DNA from: Cladorhizidae sp. MBARI D1340-BT2
Taxonomy: Eukaryota; Porifera; Demospongiae; Poecilosclerida; Cladorhizidae
NCBI GenBank assembly: GCA_028752905.1
Contig: JAQNBH010000011.1
Coordinates: forward strand, 6,828,125 to 6,892,124
DNA: 64,000 bases
Direction: 5' to 3'
Below are positions 57,601 through 64,000 of the stretch, one piece after another (positions within the stretch are counted from its first letter, which is position 1; each line of letters starts with the position of its first letter). Both the position numbers and the translations under genes were made by a program. The notes below the pieces were generated by a model. The model ran no database searches, was not told the DNA's origin, and saw only the letters and a list, made by a program, of their open reading frames with translations.

Positions 57601-59931
57601 GTCGCATTTGCTGGGAAAGTTTAAAACATCTACACCAAGTCACAAATCAACTTATTAGTGCTAAACATTGTGGTCAGGTCTTGGTGATCACATTCTGACT
57701 ACAGAATATGTACATATATCTTCGTTTTTACATAGTCATTTTTGCCAATAATGCAAAATCTGCCATTCAGCAGTCATTTAGTATATTACTACTCTCAATA
57801 TGTGATCCACACAGTACACTACTATCATAGACCAAGCCTTACTCTTTGCCACTATGTGCCACACACATGACTACTATCATAGACCTGGCCTTACTCTTTG
57901 CCACTATGTGCCACACACATGACTACTATCATAGACCTGGCCTTACTCTTTGCCACTAGGTGCCACACACATGACTACTATCATAGGCCAGGCCTTACTC
58001 TTTGCCACTAGGTGCCACACACATGACTACTATCATAGGCCAGGCCTTACTCTTTGCCACTAGGTGCCACACACATGACTACTATCCTAGACCAAGCCTT
58101 ACTCTATGCCACTATGTACCACACACATGACTACTATCATAGGCCAGGCCTTACTCTATGCCACTATGTACCACACACATGACTACTATCATAGACCAAG
58201 CCTTACTCTTTGCCACTATGTGCCACACATATGACTACTATCATAGGCCAGGCCTTACTCTATGCCACTATGTGCCACACACATGACTACTATCATAGGC
58301 CAGGCCTTACTCTTTGCCACTATGTACCACACACATGACTACTATCATAGACCAAGCCTTACTCTTTGCCACTATGTGCCACACACATGACTACTATCAT
58401 AGGCCAGGCCTTACTCTTTGCCACTAGGTGCCACACACATGACTACTATCCTAGACCAGGCCTTACTCTATGCCACACATATGACTACTATGGCCTTACT
58501 CTATGCCACTATGTGCCACACTTATGTATAGGCTACTATCATTCATCGACTAGGGCAATGCTTATAATGCCGAATCTATTTTGACATATACAAATGAGTC
58601 GTGAGAGGGGATGGAGGAGGCAAAAGAAAGACCAGTTGTCCAGCACTATCATCATTAAATCTATAAACATTTGTACAATTTCAACTAAAATAAATCAATC
58701 CGAGGTTATACCTGAGAAGCTAGCTATAATCCATTACTCACGCTTTACCTGGGCAAAAATAGCTACTGCCCTTTGCAACTAACAGGCTAACACTACAGCT
58801 GGATCCCAATTCACAAGCCAGAGAAGCCTTCTTTGTCCATGTCTTCCTTCAACAAACCATCACTTTCGCTGTAGCGCTAAGCTCATCCACACTAACGTTC
58901 CAACAATTGTGGCCAACTTATCCAAGGCTCCACATTTGCAAGAAGGCTCAGCCAGGTAAGCATGGATGCCTCAATCTTCCTCCTCACTCGAGAGTCAAAT
59001 AGAAAAAACGAATTCTACTAGACTTAATTACTTATCGTTTCTTGGACCGTCAAAACTGCAGATGGTCGCTTGTTTCAAGATTGTTTTTATCTTGGTTACC
59101 GGATGATGACACACATGAAATTAGGTGGATGCATAGAGGAGAAAATGAGCCACTGAACGTGAACGGTAAAAAAAAAATATGGCTCATGAACGATCGTACC
59201 TCATGAACGATCGTGTACACATGATTTTTTTCCCGACAAAACTCGGAGTGCCATATGGTGCTTGCAACAGTGAGTGTGCAGTGTCATAAAAAGGGGAGAA
59301 AGAAATTTCACCATACCTTTAATTCATACCTTTAATTAGAGAAACCTTTAATTAGAGAAACACAAAACACATTTCAGCCAGACATCTCATTACATTATCC
59401 TGTCTTGAGCATGGACAGGGTAATTATCTCAGTAGCAGTATGAGCTAGAAGAGCTACACTCTCTTATGACCACCAGTGTTTCACCTGCTCCTGTGCCCGT
59501 TGGGTCTCCAGTCTGAGCAATGAAATCCCTCACAATTCTGTGGAATACAGAACCATTGTAATAGCCCTCCATGCAGAGCTGCACAAAGTTCCTGCACGCT
59601 AAGGGGGTCTCTTTAGACCACAGCTCAATGTCCATATCTCCTAAGGTCGTCTTCAACAAAACCTGAAGGAATTAAAACGTATTATGTAGCTCTCAATGAA
59701 CTCTCAGTTGACATACTAACATTACAATAACCTTCTCAATAATCAACTTGAAATTGTATTCTCTCAACGTTTCGACAAGATGCTCTAGCCTTCATCCTCC
59801 TAGTCGAATTGTACAATTTCAAGTTGATTATTGAGAAGGTTATCATATTATGTAGCAACGGCATTTGCTTCGGTAATTACAACACAAACCTTTCCATTTG
59901 TAGGTGGTTCCTTGATATATATCTGGCTCAT
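38114..59931 (-). CDS. CWC27: CWC27 spliceosome-associated cyclophilin-like protein, gene span (nine exons found)
   Basis: CWC27 is a nuclear cyclophilin-fold subunit of the activated spliceosome. Exons on the minus strand: 59931-59890, 59662-59485, 50148-50117, 50042-49899, 48726-48527, 48464-48395, 47680-47574, 38399-38369, 38310-38114. All junctions are GT-AG and every phase matches. Diagnostic blocks are [88 protein letters not shown] and [14 protein letters not shown]. The tryptophan of active cyclophilins (before LxxKH) is Asp here, as expected for this largely inactive family. About 333 codons are recovered against roughly 470 in the human protein. The C-terminal exons were not found, so the gene may extend below 38.1 kb. 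Two introns are about 9 kb and filled with repeats. Confidence 0.93.
38369..38399 (-). CDS. CWC27: CWC27 exon 8 (31-nt microexon)
   Basis: Acceptor TTTGACAACAG, donor GACAG|GTGAG. The first G completes the AAG codon left by exon 7, then [10 protein letters not shown]. Phase fits exactly on both sides. It lies about 9.2 kb from exon 7 across the 32-bp array. The short length lowers certainty. Confidence 0.7.
38543..38740. mobile_element. ~198-bp MITE in a CWC27 intron
   Basis: The left end CTGTACAGCCAGAAATGTTG (38543-38562) and the complement of the right end (38721-38740) are inverted repeats with about two mismatches over 23 bp. TA lies just inside each end, so a TA target duplication with ends starting CAGCC or AAGCC is possible. 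No coding capacity. Confidence 0.75.
38822..45865. repeat. 7-kb array of a 32-bp minisatellite
   Basis: About 215 copies of a 32-bp unit with core TTACTAAACATAGCAGCTAT (or CTAC), then ACAAGTTCTCTA. A ~1.4-kb block is duplicated: rare markers recur at offsets of 1,385 bp (TTGTTCTC at 39128 and 40513; AGCTATCTATTAC at 39314 and 40699) and 1,417 bp (GCGGCTAC at 39718 and 41135), the difference being one unit. Marker units carrying GGTCTTATTCTACACA occur near both ends and near 40430, 43730 and 44340. It fills most of the intron between CWC27 exons 7 and 8. Confidence 0.98.
45866..46490. repeat. ~59-bp minisatellite array
   Basis: About 10.5 units with core GCTAGAGGAGTGGCTCATGG, then GAGGCCTAACACTGACTACC and CCTCCACCAACACCACT. 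It is adjacent to the 32-bp array in the same intron. Confidence 0.95.
46491..47179. repeat. Intronic spacer with ~84- to 91-bp tandem repeats
   Basis: Three units beginning ACATCACTAACRTATGYCT at 46714, 46798 and 46889 include CACCAGCTAGCAAGCTATTG and CTGCTAATAACTATGCAC. The flanks are unique and without recognised exons. Confidence 0.75.
47180..47573. repeat. (CA)n compound microsatellite at a splice donor
   Basis: Long CACACAACACA, CACTCACACA and ACATACATACACAC tracts. On the transcribed strand this is a (GT)n-rich tract that starts exactly at the donor of CWC27 exon 7. Confidence 0.95.
47574..47680 (-). CDS. CWC27: CWC27 exon 7
   Basis: 35 codons plus 2 nt: [20 protein letters not shown] and onward to PSDKE. 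Acceptor CACTGTCCAG. The donor GT is the first dinucleotide of a long (GT)n tract on the sense strand (47180-47573). Confidence 0.9.
47877..47932. repeat. 11-bp tandem repeat
   Basis: Five copies of CTATGAAGTCC with C/T variants. Confidence 0.9.
47945..48310. repeat. Dispersed ~300-bp repeat, copy B (CWC27 intron 6)
   Basis: Homologous to copy A at 9800-10105, with the best block at 48180-48260 (AAGTATGGCTGTGGGAGGAG, TTGTTAAGAGCACTTGGAAG). It lies between exons 6 and 7. Open frames across it are not conserved between the copies, so it is unlikely to be coding. Confidence 0.75.
48395..48464 (-). CDS. CWC27: CWC27 exon 6
   Basis: 1 nt plus 23 codons: [20 protein letters not shown] and ASK. 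Acceptor GTTGTGAAG, donor AAA|GTGAGTA. The [12 protein letters not shown] motif is diagnostic. Confidence 0.94.
48527..48726 (-). CDS. CWC27: CWC27 exon 5
   Basis: 66 codons plus 2 nt. Acceptor TGTGGCAG, donor CCAA|GTGAGAAG. It encodes [20 protein letters not shown], then the conserved [12 protein letters not shown] motif and a lysine/arginine-rich linker. Confidence 0.94.
48730..49224. other. Intronic spacer of CWC27
   Basis: Unique AT-rich sequence with two copies of CCTTTACCAA and no other structure noted. Confidence 0.45.
49225..49850. repeat. 27-bp minisatellite array in CWC27 intron 4
   Basis: About 23 copies of a 27-bp unit, AGTGTCAGTGCAAGATGGCC plus AGTTAGT, with GGCC/GGTC variants. 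It starts about 50 bp downstream of the exon 4 donor in the direction of transcription. Nine-codon periodicity produces a long repeated open frame on the plus strand. Confidence 0.97.
49899..50042 (-). CDS. CWC27: CWC27 exon 4
   Basis: 48 codons, phase 0 on both sides. Acceptor ACATTTTAG, donor GGAAAG|GTACAGG. It encodes [20 protein letters not shown] then [20 protein letters not shown], the second half of the cyclophilin fold. Confidence 0.95.
50117..50148 (-). CDS. CWC27: CWC27 exon 3 (32 nt)
   Basis: A small exon of 2 nt plus 10 codons ([10 protein letters not shown] after the split Gly). Acceptor TTGTTTTAG, donor AAA|GTAAGTT. It is followed at about 70 bp by the hammerhead-like repeat at 50190-50370 in the upstream intron. 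Confidence 0.92.
50190..50370 (-). ncRNA. Hammerhead-ribozyme-like repeat element (candidate)
   Basis: On the minus strand, the sense strand of CWC27, the order is CTGATGA (50249-50255), one extra A, GGCTAG, loop AGCAA, CTAGCC and GAAA (50227-50230). This is the hammerhead core with a perfect 6-bp stem II. Upstream on the same strand the half-core CTGATGMAGGCTAGA recurs about five times at ~25-34 bp spacing. The tail AACTTGATTATTGAGG-like segment is shared with 59729-59841. Against it: the extra A between CTGATGA and stem II, and stems I and III were not established. Confidence 0.4.
50371..50582. repeat. 33-bp minisatellite
   Basis: About six to seven copies of a 33-bp unit with core TACTCAGAGAGGTGACAGCC, then CAGGCTTGCCTAC. 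Alternate units read AGAAGTCACAG, giving a two-unit pattern. Confidence 0.93.
50690..51440. repeat. 13-bp minisatellite array
   Basis: About 56 copies of CACATACTATTAT with CATACCATTAT and CGCATACTATTAT variants. Very AT-rich. Confidence 0.97.
51515..51825. repeat. Compound trinucleotide repeat (AAT/AGT/GAT/AAC)
   Basis: Blocks of AAT, TAG, GAT and AAC trinucleotides abut the 5' end of the retrotransposon fragment. Confidence 0.95.
51826..52868 (+). mobile_element. 5'-truncated non-LTR retrotransposon with (AAT)n tail
   Basis: Only the 3' part of the ORF remains, followed by a short 3' UTR and an (AAT)n tail (about 52843-52868). The 5' end starts abruptly in the trinucleotide repeat, as expected for target-primed integration. 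It sits tail to tail with the Penelope-like element at 52880-54830. Confidence 0.78.
51839..52790 (+). pseudogene. Retrotransposon ORF2 C-terminal region, frameshifted
   Basis: Landmarks in order: an alpha-helical region with [40 protein letters not shown] (Cys/His cluster), [20 protein letters not shown], then after a frame change near 52385 [14 protein letters not shown] and [15 protein letters not shown]. After a second frame change near 52530 it reads [20 protein letters not shown] and [15 protein letters not shown]. The Cys/His cluster, RH motif and RPD...D arrangement resemble the restriction-like endonuclease region of some non-LTR elements (spacing of 15 is slightly long). The reverse-transcriptase core itself is missing. 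Confidence 0.72.
52880..54830 (-). pseudogene. Penelope-like retroelement (RT plus GIY-YIG), decayed
   Basis: Minus strand. N-terminal part: [20 protein letters not shown] and a KRSWRHFW block (54819-54580). Fingers/palm: [20 protein letters not shown] (about 54190) and [17 protein letters not shown]. Catalytic palm: [20 protein letters not shown] (YVDD box, about 53680) and, in another frame, [14 protein letters not shown] then [15 protein letters not shown] and [17 protein letters not shown] (53554-53312). Downstream, at 53085-52890, a GIY-YIG-like part reads [15 protein letters not shown] and [12 protein letters not shown]. Several frame changes and stops make it inactive. The order of RT then GIY-YIG defines Penelope-like elements. 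Confidence 0.88.
54831..55209. other. Spacer, possible 5' part of the Penelope-like element
   Basis: No tandem repeat. Contains ATTTTGACCGATGAAGACCA. It may be the element's leader or terminal region, but I cannot define its boundary. Confidence 0.35.
55210..56778. repeat. 78-bp minisatellite array in CWC27 intron 2
   Basis: About 20 copies of a 78-bp unit with core TGGACATTGCTTGTCAACCT, then TCTGCTCACCCTTCTAGC and GGATCCTTGCCTGTGTATGT. The unit is 26 codons and encodes a hydrophobic repeat in one plus-strand frame, open for 360 codons (55714-56796). The last unit is cut by CAGTG|GTAAGTA, a consensus donor on the plus strand. Unit-length arithmetic explains the open frame, so I do not call it a gene. 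Confidence 0.96.
56779..57809. other. Intronic spacer of CWC27
   Basis: Unique sequence without recognised exons, RNA genes or elements. Confidence 0.45.
57810..58530. repeat. 52-bp minisatellite array in CWC27 intron 2
   Basis: About 14 copies of a 52-bp unit with core ACACACATGACTACTATCAT, then AGGCCAGGCCTTACTCTTTG. The last units are progressively truncated. Confidence 0.96.
58531..59484. other. Intronic spacer of CWC27
   Basis: Mostly unique. Small local duplications are CTCATGAACGATCGT (59182 and 59202) and CCTTTAATTAGAGAAA (59330-59362). No exon recognised. Confidence 0.5.
59485..59662 (-). CDS. CWC27: CWC27 exon 2
   Basis: Acceptor TTCCTTCAG, 59 codons plus 1 nt, donor GCAG|GTGAAAC. 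It encodes the first half of the cyclophilin fold: [18 protein letters not shown] through [19 protein letters not shown], with the Arg, Phe and Gln of the active-site region retained. Confidence 0.95.
59729..59841. repeat. Perfect 30-bp inverted repeat with hammerhead-like loop (CWC27 intron 1)
   Basis: The arms 59729-59758 and 59812-59841 are exactly complementary over 30 bp and include CTCAATAATCAACTTGAAA. The 53-base loop contains, on the sense (minus) strand, GGATGAAGGCTAGAGCA and GTCGAAACGTTGAGAG, resembling the hammerhead-like core at 50.2 kb but with CTGATGA degraded. It occupies half of the 227-bp intron 1. It is probably a non-autonomous mobile element or retrozyme-like relic. Confidence 0.85.
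59890..59931 (-). CDS. CWC27: CWC27 exon 1
   Basis: ATG at 59929-59931, 14 codons [14 protein letters not shown], donor AAAG|GTTTGTG, phase 0. The start agrees with the conserved N-terminus of the family. Confidence 0.93.
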
Positions 59932-60223
59932 GTTTTGAAGAACTCCAGCAGACAAGGAGGAATAATATACTGCAGGTCTCGCTAAAATGCCCTTACCTAA
60001 TCGCAAAGCAACCCCAGTTATTCGGTAAGGGTCGTCATCTTCAAAATCGTTGGTATTTAAGTTACTGCTGAGGCTCTTAATCAAGACCCTTGCCCACGAG
60101 TAGTCCACAGCTATATTCGCACTAGCTGTACTGTGCCTTTACACACAAAGGGTCTCTCTGACCTAGACGCTCATTATGTAGAAAGCGTTGTACCTTCTTT
60201 TTATCAGCTAGTCCTAACCTCAG

Positions 60224-60556
60224 TCATGCATTAGTCCAAGATTGTGTACATCTTTTAAGATCCCAAAGGTCTCGCTGCCTTGGGAGAACAGATGCAAAAG
60301 CTATCCCGACGCGGCTGGAGTCTATAATTATGTAATTATGCGTAGAGCAAGTTGCTGGCAGTGAAGCTGCCATCTGTGTAATGAAATCCTCCTTTGAATG
60401 AGAGGACACTGAAGTTTGTTCTTTTGGTGGAAGCTTCAAGTGCCTGTAATTCTCAGACAAGTATTGTTCCACGATAACAGATATCTCTGTCCCTCTCTGG
60501 TAACTAATCTCATTAACAACCGTGGGCCCACAGATCTTTTTGTTGATGGAGGCAGT
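60224..60556 (-). CDS. Coding-like segment, unidentified (possible exon)
   Basis: Minus strand, acceptor TTTGTGACAACAG (60557), then 110 codons open to TGA at 60224-60226. The peptide contains ICGPTVVNEISYQRGTEISV and LPPKEQTSVSSHSKEDFITQ. A second frame over 60436-60669 is also open and protein-like (LFNVIGWVLSDKEGMENRYY), so the correct reading is unresolved. It lies between CWC27 and the kinase-like exons on the same strand and could be the 3' end of that gene. Confidence 0.35.
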   Translation of the reverse strand, partial: TASINKKICGPTVVNEISYQRGTEISVIVEQYLSENYRHLKLPPKEQTSVSSHSKEDFITQMAASLPATCSTHNYIIIDSSRVGIAFASVLPRQRDLWDLKRCTQSWTNA

Positions 60557-60763
60557 CTGTTGTCACAAACAACCTCTCCTACAACCACTAGAATATAGTA
60601 TCTGTTCTCCATTCCCTCCTTATCAGACAGAACCCACCCAATGACATTGAAAAGAGTTACCAATTTCAACTTGGGTCATATACACTGCACCAAAGAGGAA
60701 CATCAATCAATGATGAGAATCAATTGATCAGGGTAAACCCCTTTGAACATATTAGCATTAGCC

Positions 60764-61161
60764 CTAACCTTCATTGAACAGCTTCATAAAGAAATTATGG
60801 TGGAAATGTGTGGGAACACTTGTATGGTAATTTGTTGTGGTGTTATTAATAATAGCCAACACCATAATGCCAAGCTGCCGCCAGTCTATGCGATCACAAG
60901 TCCATGTAGAATTAGCAGGGACTTCATACATTATAGATTCACCCCATTTTGATGCAAGTGCACCAGCACACCTATCATTTTTGACACTCCTGTCAAAGTC
61001 AATTAGCACTGCATGACATTCTTTGAAGCAGATGTTCTCCAGCCGGATGTCCAAATGGGCAATGCCAAAGTTGTGTAGTTGATTGATGCAATCCACCAGT
61101 GAGCCTGTGAAATCCACAATGTGGTCTTTCGCTTGGAGGACTGACAGTGGTTGAAGACAAA
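60764..61161 (-). CDS. Kinase-like protein, C-lobe exon
   Basis: The frame reads PVCLQPLSVLQAKDHIVDFT (its start overlaps the preceding candidate intron), then INQLHNFGIAHLDIRLENIC with the HxD catalytic-loop pattern (HLDIRLEN) and VLIDFDRS in the place of the DFG motif. WTCDRIDWRQLGIMVLAIIN matches the helix after the activation segment (DxW.LG). It ends at a stop 60764-60766. HxD and Asn are present, but DFG is DFD, so activity is uncertain. A family of such divergent kinase-like genes is, to my recollection, expanded in sponges. Confidence 0.6.
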
Positions 61162-61197
61162 CTGGAAACTTAAAAAAAAAATCTTTACCATACTTAC

Positions 61198-61361
61198 ACA
61201 ATCCTGTAAGGGAATATGCTGTAATCAAGAGTCGTCCCTAACAAATTGACCAAACGATGACTTTCCTCTTTATAGAAGGGTAACTTATAAATCGCATCTG
61301 TAGTCTCCACTACATAGGATTCACCAGATCGAATCTGATGAGCACTTTGACCAAACACAGA
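61198..61361 (-). CDS. Kinase-like protein, N-lobe exon
   Basis: The acceptor is TTACATCCAG (61362). Open for 54 codons: SVFGQSAHQIRSGESYVVET, then AIYKLPFYKEESHRLVNLLG and TTLDYSIFPYRI. VVET..IYKLPF fits strands 2-3 of a kinase N-lobe. To continue in frame into the next exon the donor must be ATT|GTGTAAG (61199) with acceptor TTTTAAG (61169), a 31-nt intron; otherwise there is a frameshift. Confidence 0.55.
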
Positions 61362-61393
61362 CTGGATGTAACCTCCCAGAGGTATGGTGAAAC

Positions 61394-61550
61394 ATTAATT
61401 TTGTTTTCTTTGTCCTGAAGGCAGCTGATTTTATCATTTTCTTTCCCTTTGGCCTCAAGTATTTGGGATAAAACATGGAGTTCTTGTAGAGTAGTCATTT
61501 TCAATATAAACTTCAGTTGTTGATCACTCCATGAGCATTCAACCTTCTCT
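61394..61550 (-). CDS. Kinase-like protein, upstream exon
   Basis: The frame contains KVECSWSDQQLKFILKM, MTTLQELHVLSQILEAKGKE and DKENKIN. No ATG lies at its start. An acceptor-like GGGTGTCAG at the edge of the 38-bp array (61551) suggests upstream exons beyond the array. The donor AAT|GTTTCACC and next acceptor give a 32-nt intron with matching phase 0. Confidence 0.5.
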
Positions 61551-62520
61551 GACACCCAAGACAGGCCTAGTTAGGGAGGTTTCTGACTGACACCCAAGAC
61601 AGGCCTAGTTAGGGAGGTTTCTGACTGACACCCAAGACAGGCCTAGTTAGGGAGGTTTCTGACTGACACGTCACACCCACGACAGGTCTAGTTAGGGAGG
61701 TTTCTGACTGACACCCAAGACAGGCCTAGTTAGGGAGATTTCTGACTGACACCCAAGACAGGTCTAGTTAGGGAGGTTTCTGTACTGACACCCAAGACAG
61801 GCCTAGTAGGGACTGACACCCAAGACAGGCCTAGTTAGGGAGGTTTCTGACTGACACCTAGTTAGGGAGGTTTCTGACTGACACCCAAGACAGGCCTAGT
61901 TAGGGAGGTTTGTGACCGACACCCAAGACAGGCCTAGTTAGGGAGGTTTCTGACTGACACCCAAGACAGGCCTAGTTAGGGAGGTTTCTGATGACACCCA
62001 AGACAGGCCTAGTTAGGGAGGTTTCTGTACTGACACCTAAGACAGGCCTAGTTAGGGAGTCTGACTGACACCCAAGACAGGCCTAGTTAGGGAGGTTTCT
62101 GACTGACACCCAAGACAGGTCTAGTTAGGGAGGTTTCTGTACTGACACCCAAGACAGGCCTAGTAGGGACTGACACCCAAGACAGGCCTAGTTAGGGAGG
62201 TTTCTGACTGACACCCAAGACAGGCCTAGTTAGGGAGGTTTGTGACCGACACCCAAGACAGGCCTAGTTAGGGAGGTTTGTGACCGACACCCAAGACAGG
62301 CCTAGTTAAGGTTTCTGACTGACACCCAAGACAGGCCTAGTTAGGGAGGTTTCTGATGACACCCAAGACAGGCCTAGTTAGGGAGGTTTCTGTACTGACA
62401 CCCAAGACAGGCCTAGTTAGGGAGTCTGACTGACACCCAAGACAGGCCTAGTTAGGGAGGTTTCTGACTGACACCCAAGACAGGCCTAGTTAGGGAGGTT
62501 TCTGACTGACACCCAAGACG
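61548..62520. repeat. 38-bp minisatellite array
   Basis: About 26 copies of a 38-bp unit with core CACCCAAGACAGGCCTAGTT, then AGGGAGGTTTCTGACTGA. Shortened units (AGTAGGGACTGAC; GATGACACCC) recur in the same order around 61798-62055 and 62159-62425, which shows a ~360-bp block duplication. Its low-coordinate end abuts an exon acceptor of the kinase-like gene. Confidence 0.96.
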
Positions 62521-62783
62521 GTTTAAACCAATTTTTCCTTTTAATTTGCGGTTGCCAAGACAAAGACAAACCCCACCCACTCCCGTAGCTTCGCGAGCCA
62601 TACGTATTTTCGCGGGAGGCCCATGTATAAAAGAGGTGCATGTACAAATAGATAGGGTCATTATTATTAGGGTCATTAATAATAATAATAATAATATAAT
62701 ATTATGCTTTATATCCATGACTACAGCCTTGCGTGATAATGGGACATATGTCCCTGACTAGAACCTTGCTTGTTTAACTGCAT
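62521..62783. other. Spacer with TATAAAAG and a short palindrome
   Basis: Unique, including a CpG-containing stretch (62585-62620), TATAAAAG at 62626-62633 on the plus strand, an ATA/AAT simple repeat (62670-62703) and the palindrome GGGACATATGTCCC (62738-62751). No gene follows the TATA-like site convincingly. Confidence 0.45.
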
Positions 62784-64000
62784 ATCTTTTAAATGCATGT
62801 ATATAGGTGCATATAATTATAGAAGTGCAGATATAGAGGTGCATGTATAGAGGTACAGATTGAGTTGCAAGTACGAGACCTTCTAATTAATCCAGCCAGT
62901 CCTCCTAATTAATCCACCCAGCCCTCTATACAAGCACCTCTATATATGCACCTCTATACATGCACCTATATAACTGCGCATATTTTAAATGCATGTATAG
63001 AGGTGCATGTATAGAGGTACAGATAGAGGTGCAAGTATGCACCCTTCTAATTAATCCAGCCAGCCCTTCTAATTAATCCAGCCAGCCCTCCTACTTAATC
63101 CAGCCAGCTCTCTATACATATATGTACCTCTATACATATATGTACCTCTATACATTCACCTATATAAATACATTCACCTATATAACTGCATATATTTTAA
63201 AGGCATGTATAGAGGTGCAGATATAGAGGTGCATGTATAGAGGTACAGATAGAGGGGAAAGTACGAGCCCTCCTACTTAATCCAGCCAGCTCTCTATACA
63301 TATATGTACCTCTATACATATATGTACCTCTATACATTCACCTATATAAATACATTCACCTATATAACTGCATATATTTTAAAGGCATGTATAGAGGTGC
63401 AGATATAGAGGTGCATGTATAGAGGTACAGATAGAGGGGAAAGTACGAGCCCTCCTAATTAATCTAGCCAGCCCTCTATACATCCACCTCTATATATGTA
63501 CCTCTATACATTCACCTATATAACTGCATATCTTTTAAATGCATATATAGAGGTGCATGTATACAGGTACATATAGAGGTGTAACAAGCCCTTCTAATTA
63601 ATCCAGCCAGCCCTCTATACTAGCACCTCTATATATGCACCTATATAACTGCACCTCTTTTAAATGCATGTGTATAGAGGTGCATATATAGAGGTACAGA
63701 TATAGAGGTGCTGGTGAAAGTATGAGCCATTCTAATTAATCCAGCCAGCCCTCCTAATTAATCCTGCCAGCCCTCTATACAAGCATCTCTATATATGTAT
63801 CTCCATACATGCACCTATATAACTGCACATATTTTAAATGCATGTATAGAGGTGCATGTATAGAGGTACAGATAGAGGTGCAAGTATGCACCCTTCTAAT
63901 TAATCAACCAGCCCTCCCAATTAATCCATCCAACCCTCTATACACGCACCTCTATATATGCACCTCTATACATACATCTTCGAGTGAATAAAAATTGAAG
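62784..64000. repeat. Hairpin-rich satellite, irregular 125- to 210-bp units
   Basis: Seven units each start near TTTTAAATGCATGTATAGAG (62784, 62990, 63187, 63376, 63533, 63658, 63833). A unit contains GAGGTGCATGTATAGAGG and later the complementary CACCTCTATACATGCACC, separated by TTCTAATTAATCCAGCCAGC copies, so each unit can fold on itself. A 190-bp stretch (63187-63375) is nearly duplicated at 63376-63470. The array continues past the window end. Confidence 0.93.

Noticed and set aside
61162..61197. 36-nt intron GTAAGT...TTCCAG in the kinase-like gene
   Set aside because: The donor is a better consensus than the 31-nt alternative, but exon phases do not match, so it cannot join the two coding frames.
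1..64000. tRNA, rRNA or other standard RNA genes
   Set aside because: I looked for T-loop/B-box patterns (GGTTCGANNCC) and rRNA landmarks on both strands and found none that fold convincingly by eye.

Overview
The window is eukaryotic nuclear DNA, almost certainly from an animal. The evidence is spliced genes with GT-AG introns, a recognisable spliceosomal gene (CWC27), and remnants of Tigger/pogo, Penelope-like and non-LTR elements. The kinase-like gene at 61 kb resembles families I associate with sponges and other non-bilaterians, but that placement is a weak inference. Nothing looks prokaryotic: there are no operons, no CRISPR and no ribosome binding sites.

By my own boundaries about half of the 64 kb is tandem repeat. 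More than thirty mostly unrelated minisatellite families have units of 13-85 bp. They include a 7 kb array of a 32-bp unit (38.8-45.9 kb) and a 2.7 kb array of a 51-bp unit (1-2.66 kb). Many units are multiples of 3 bp, so long open frames arise by chance and should not be read as genes.

Layout. 1-9 kb: minisatellites, a G-tract MITE and a coding-like scrap at 9.0-9.2 kb. 9.2-10.9 kb: degenerate repeats, one copy of a dispersed ~300-bp repeat and a 141-bp tandem duplication. 10.95-13.5 kb: a decayed DNA transposon with ~150-bp terminal inverted repeats around a frameshifted protein gene. 13.8-23.7 kb: a plus-strand gene of unknown identity whose five phase-compatible exons (15032-22643) sit between minisatellites. 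24-32 kb: minisatellites and two more MITEs. 32.4-34.4 kb: a dead Tigger transposase (minus), a HIRAN-like remnant (plus) and a pogo-type terminus. 34.4-38.1 kb: one minisatellite split by a 1,986-bp transposon (35580-37565) with a 4-bp target duplication. 38.1-59.9 kb: the CWC27 gene on the minus strand, nine exons found, with arrays, a MITE, a non-LTR retrotransposon 3' end and a Penelope-like element in its introns. 60.2-61.6 kb: a minus-strand kinase-like gene or pseudogene. 61.5-64 kb: a 38-bp minisatellite and a hairpin-rich satellite running off the window.

The functional genes are CWC27 (a cyclophilin-type spliceosome component), possibly the kinase-like gene and possibly the plus-strand gene. 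The rest is repeats and mobile-element debris. The most distinctive observations are minisatellites that end at or near splice sites, a hammerhead-ribozyme-like repeat in CWC27 introns in the sense orientation, candidate introns of only 31-32 nt next to a gene with ~9-kb introns, and a transposon caught inside a minisatellite with its target duplication intact.
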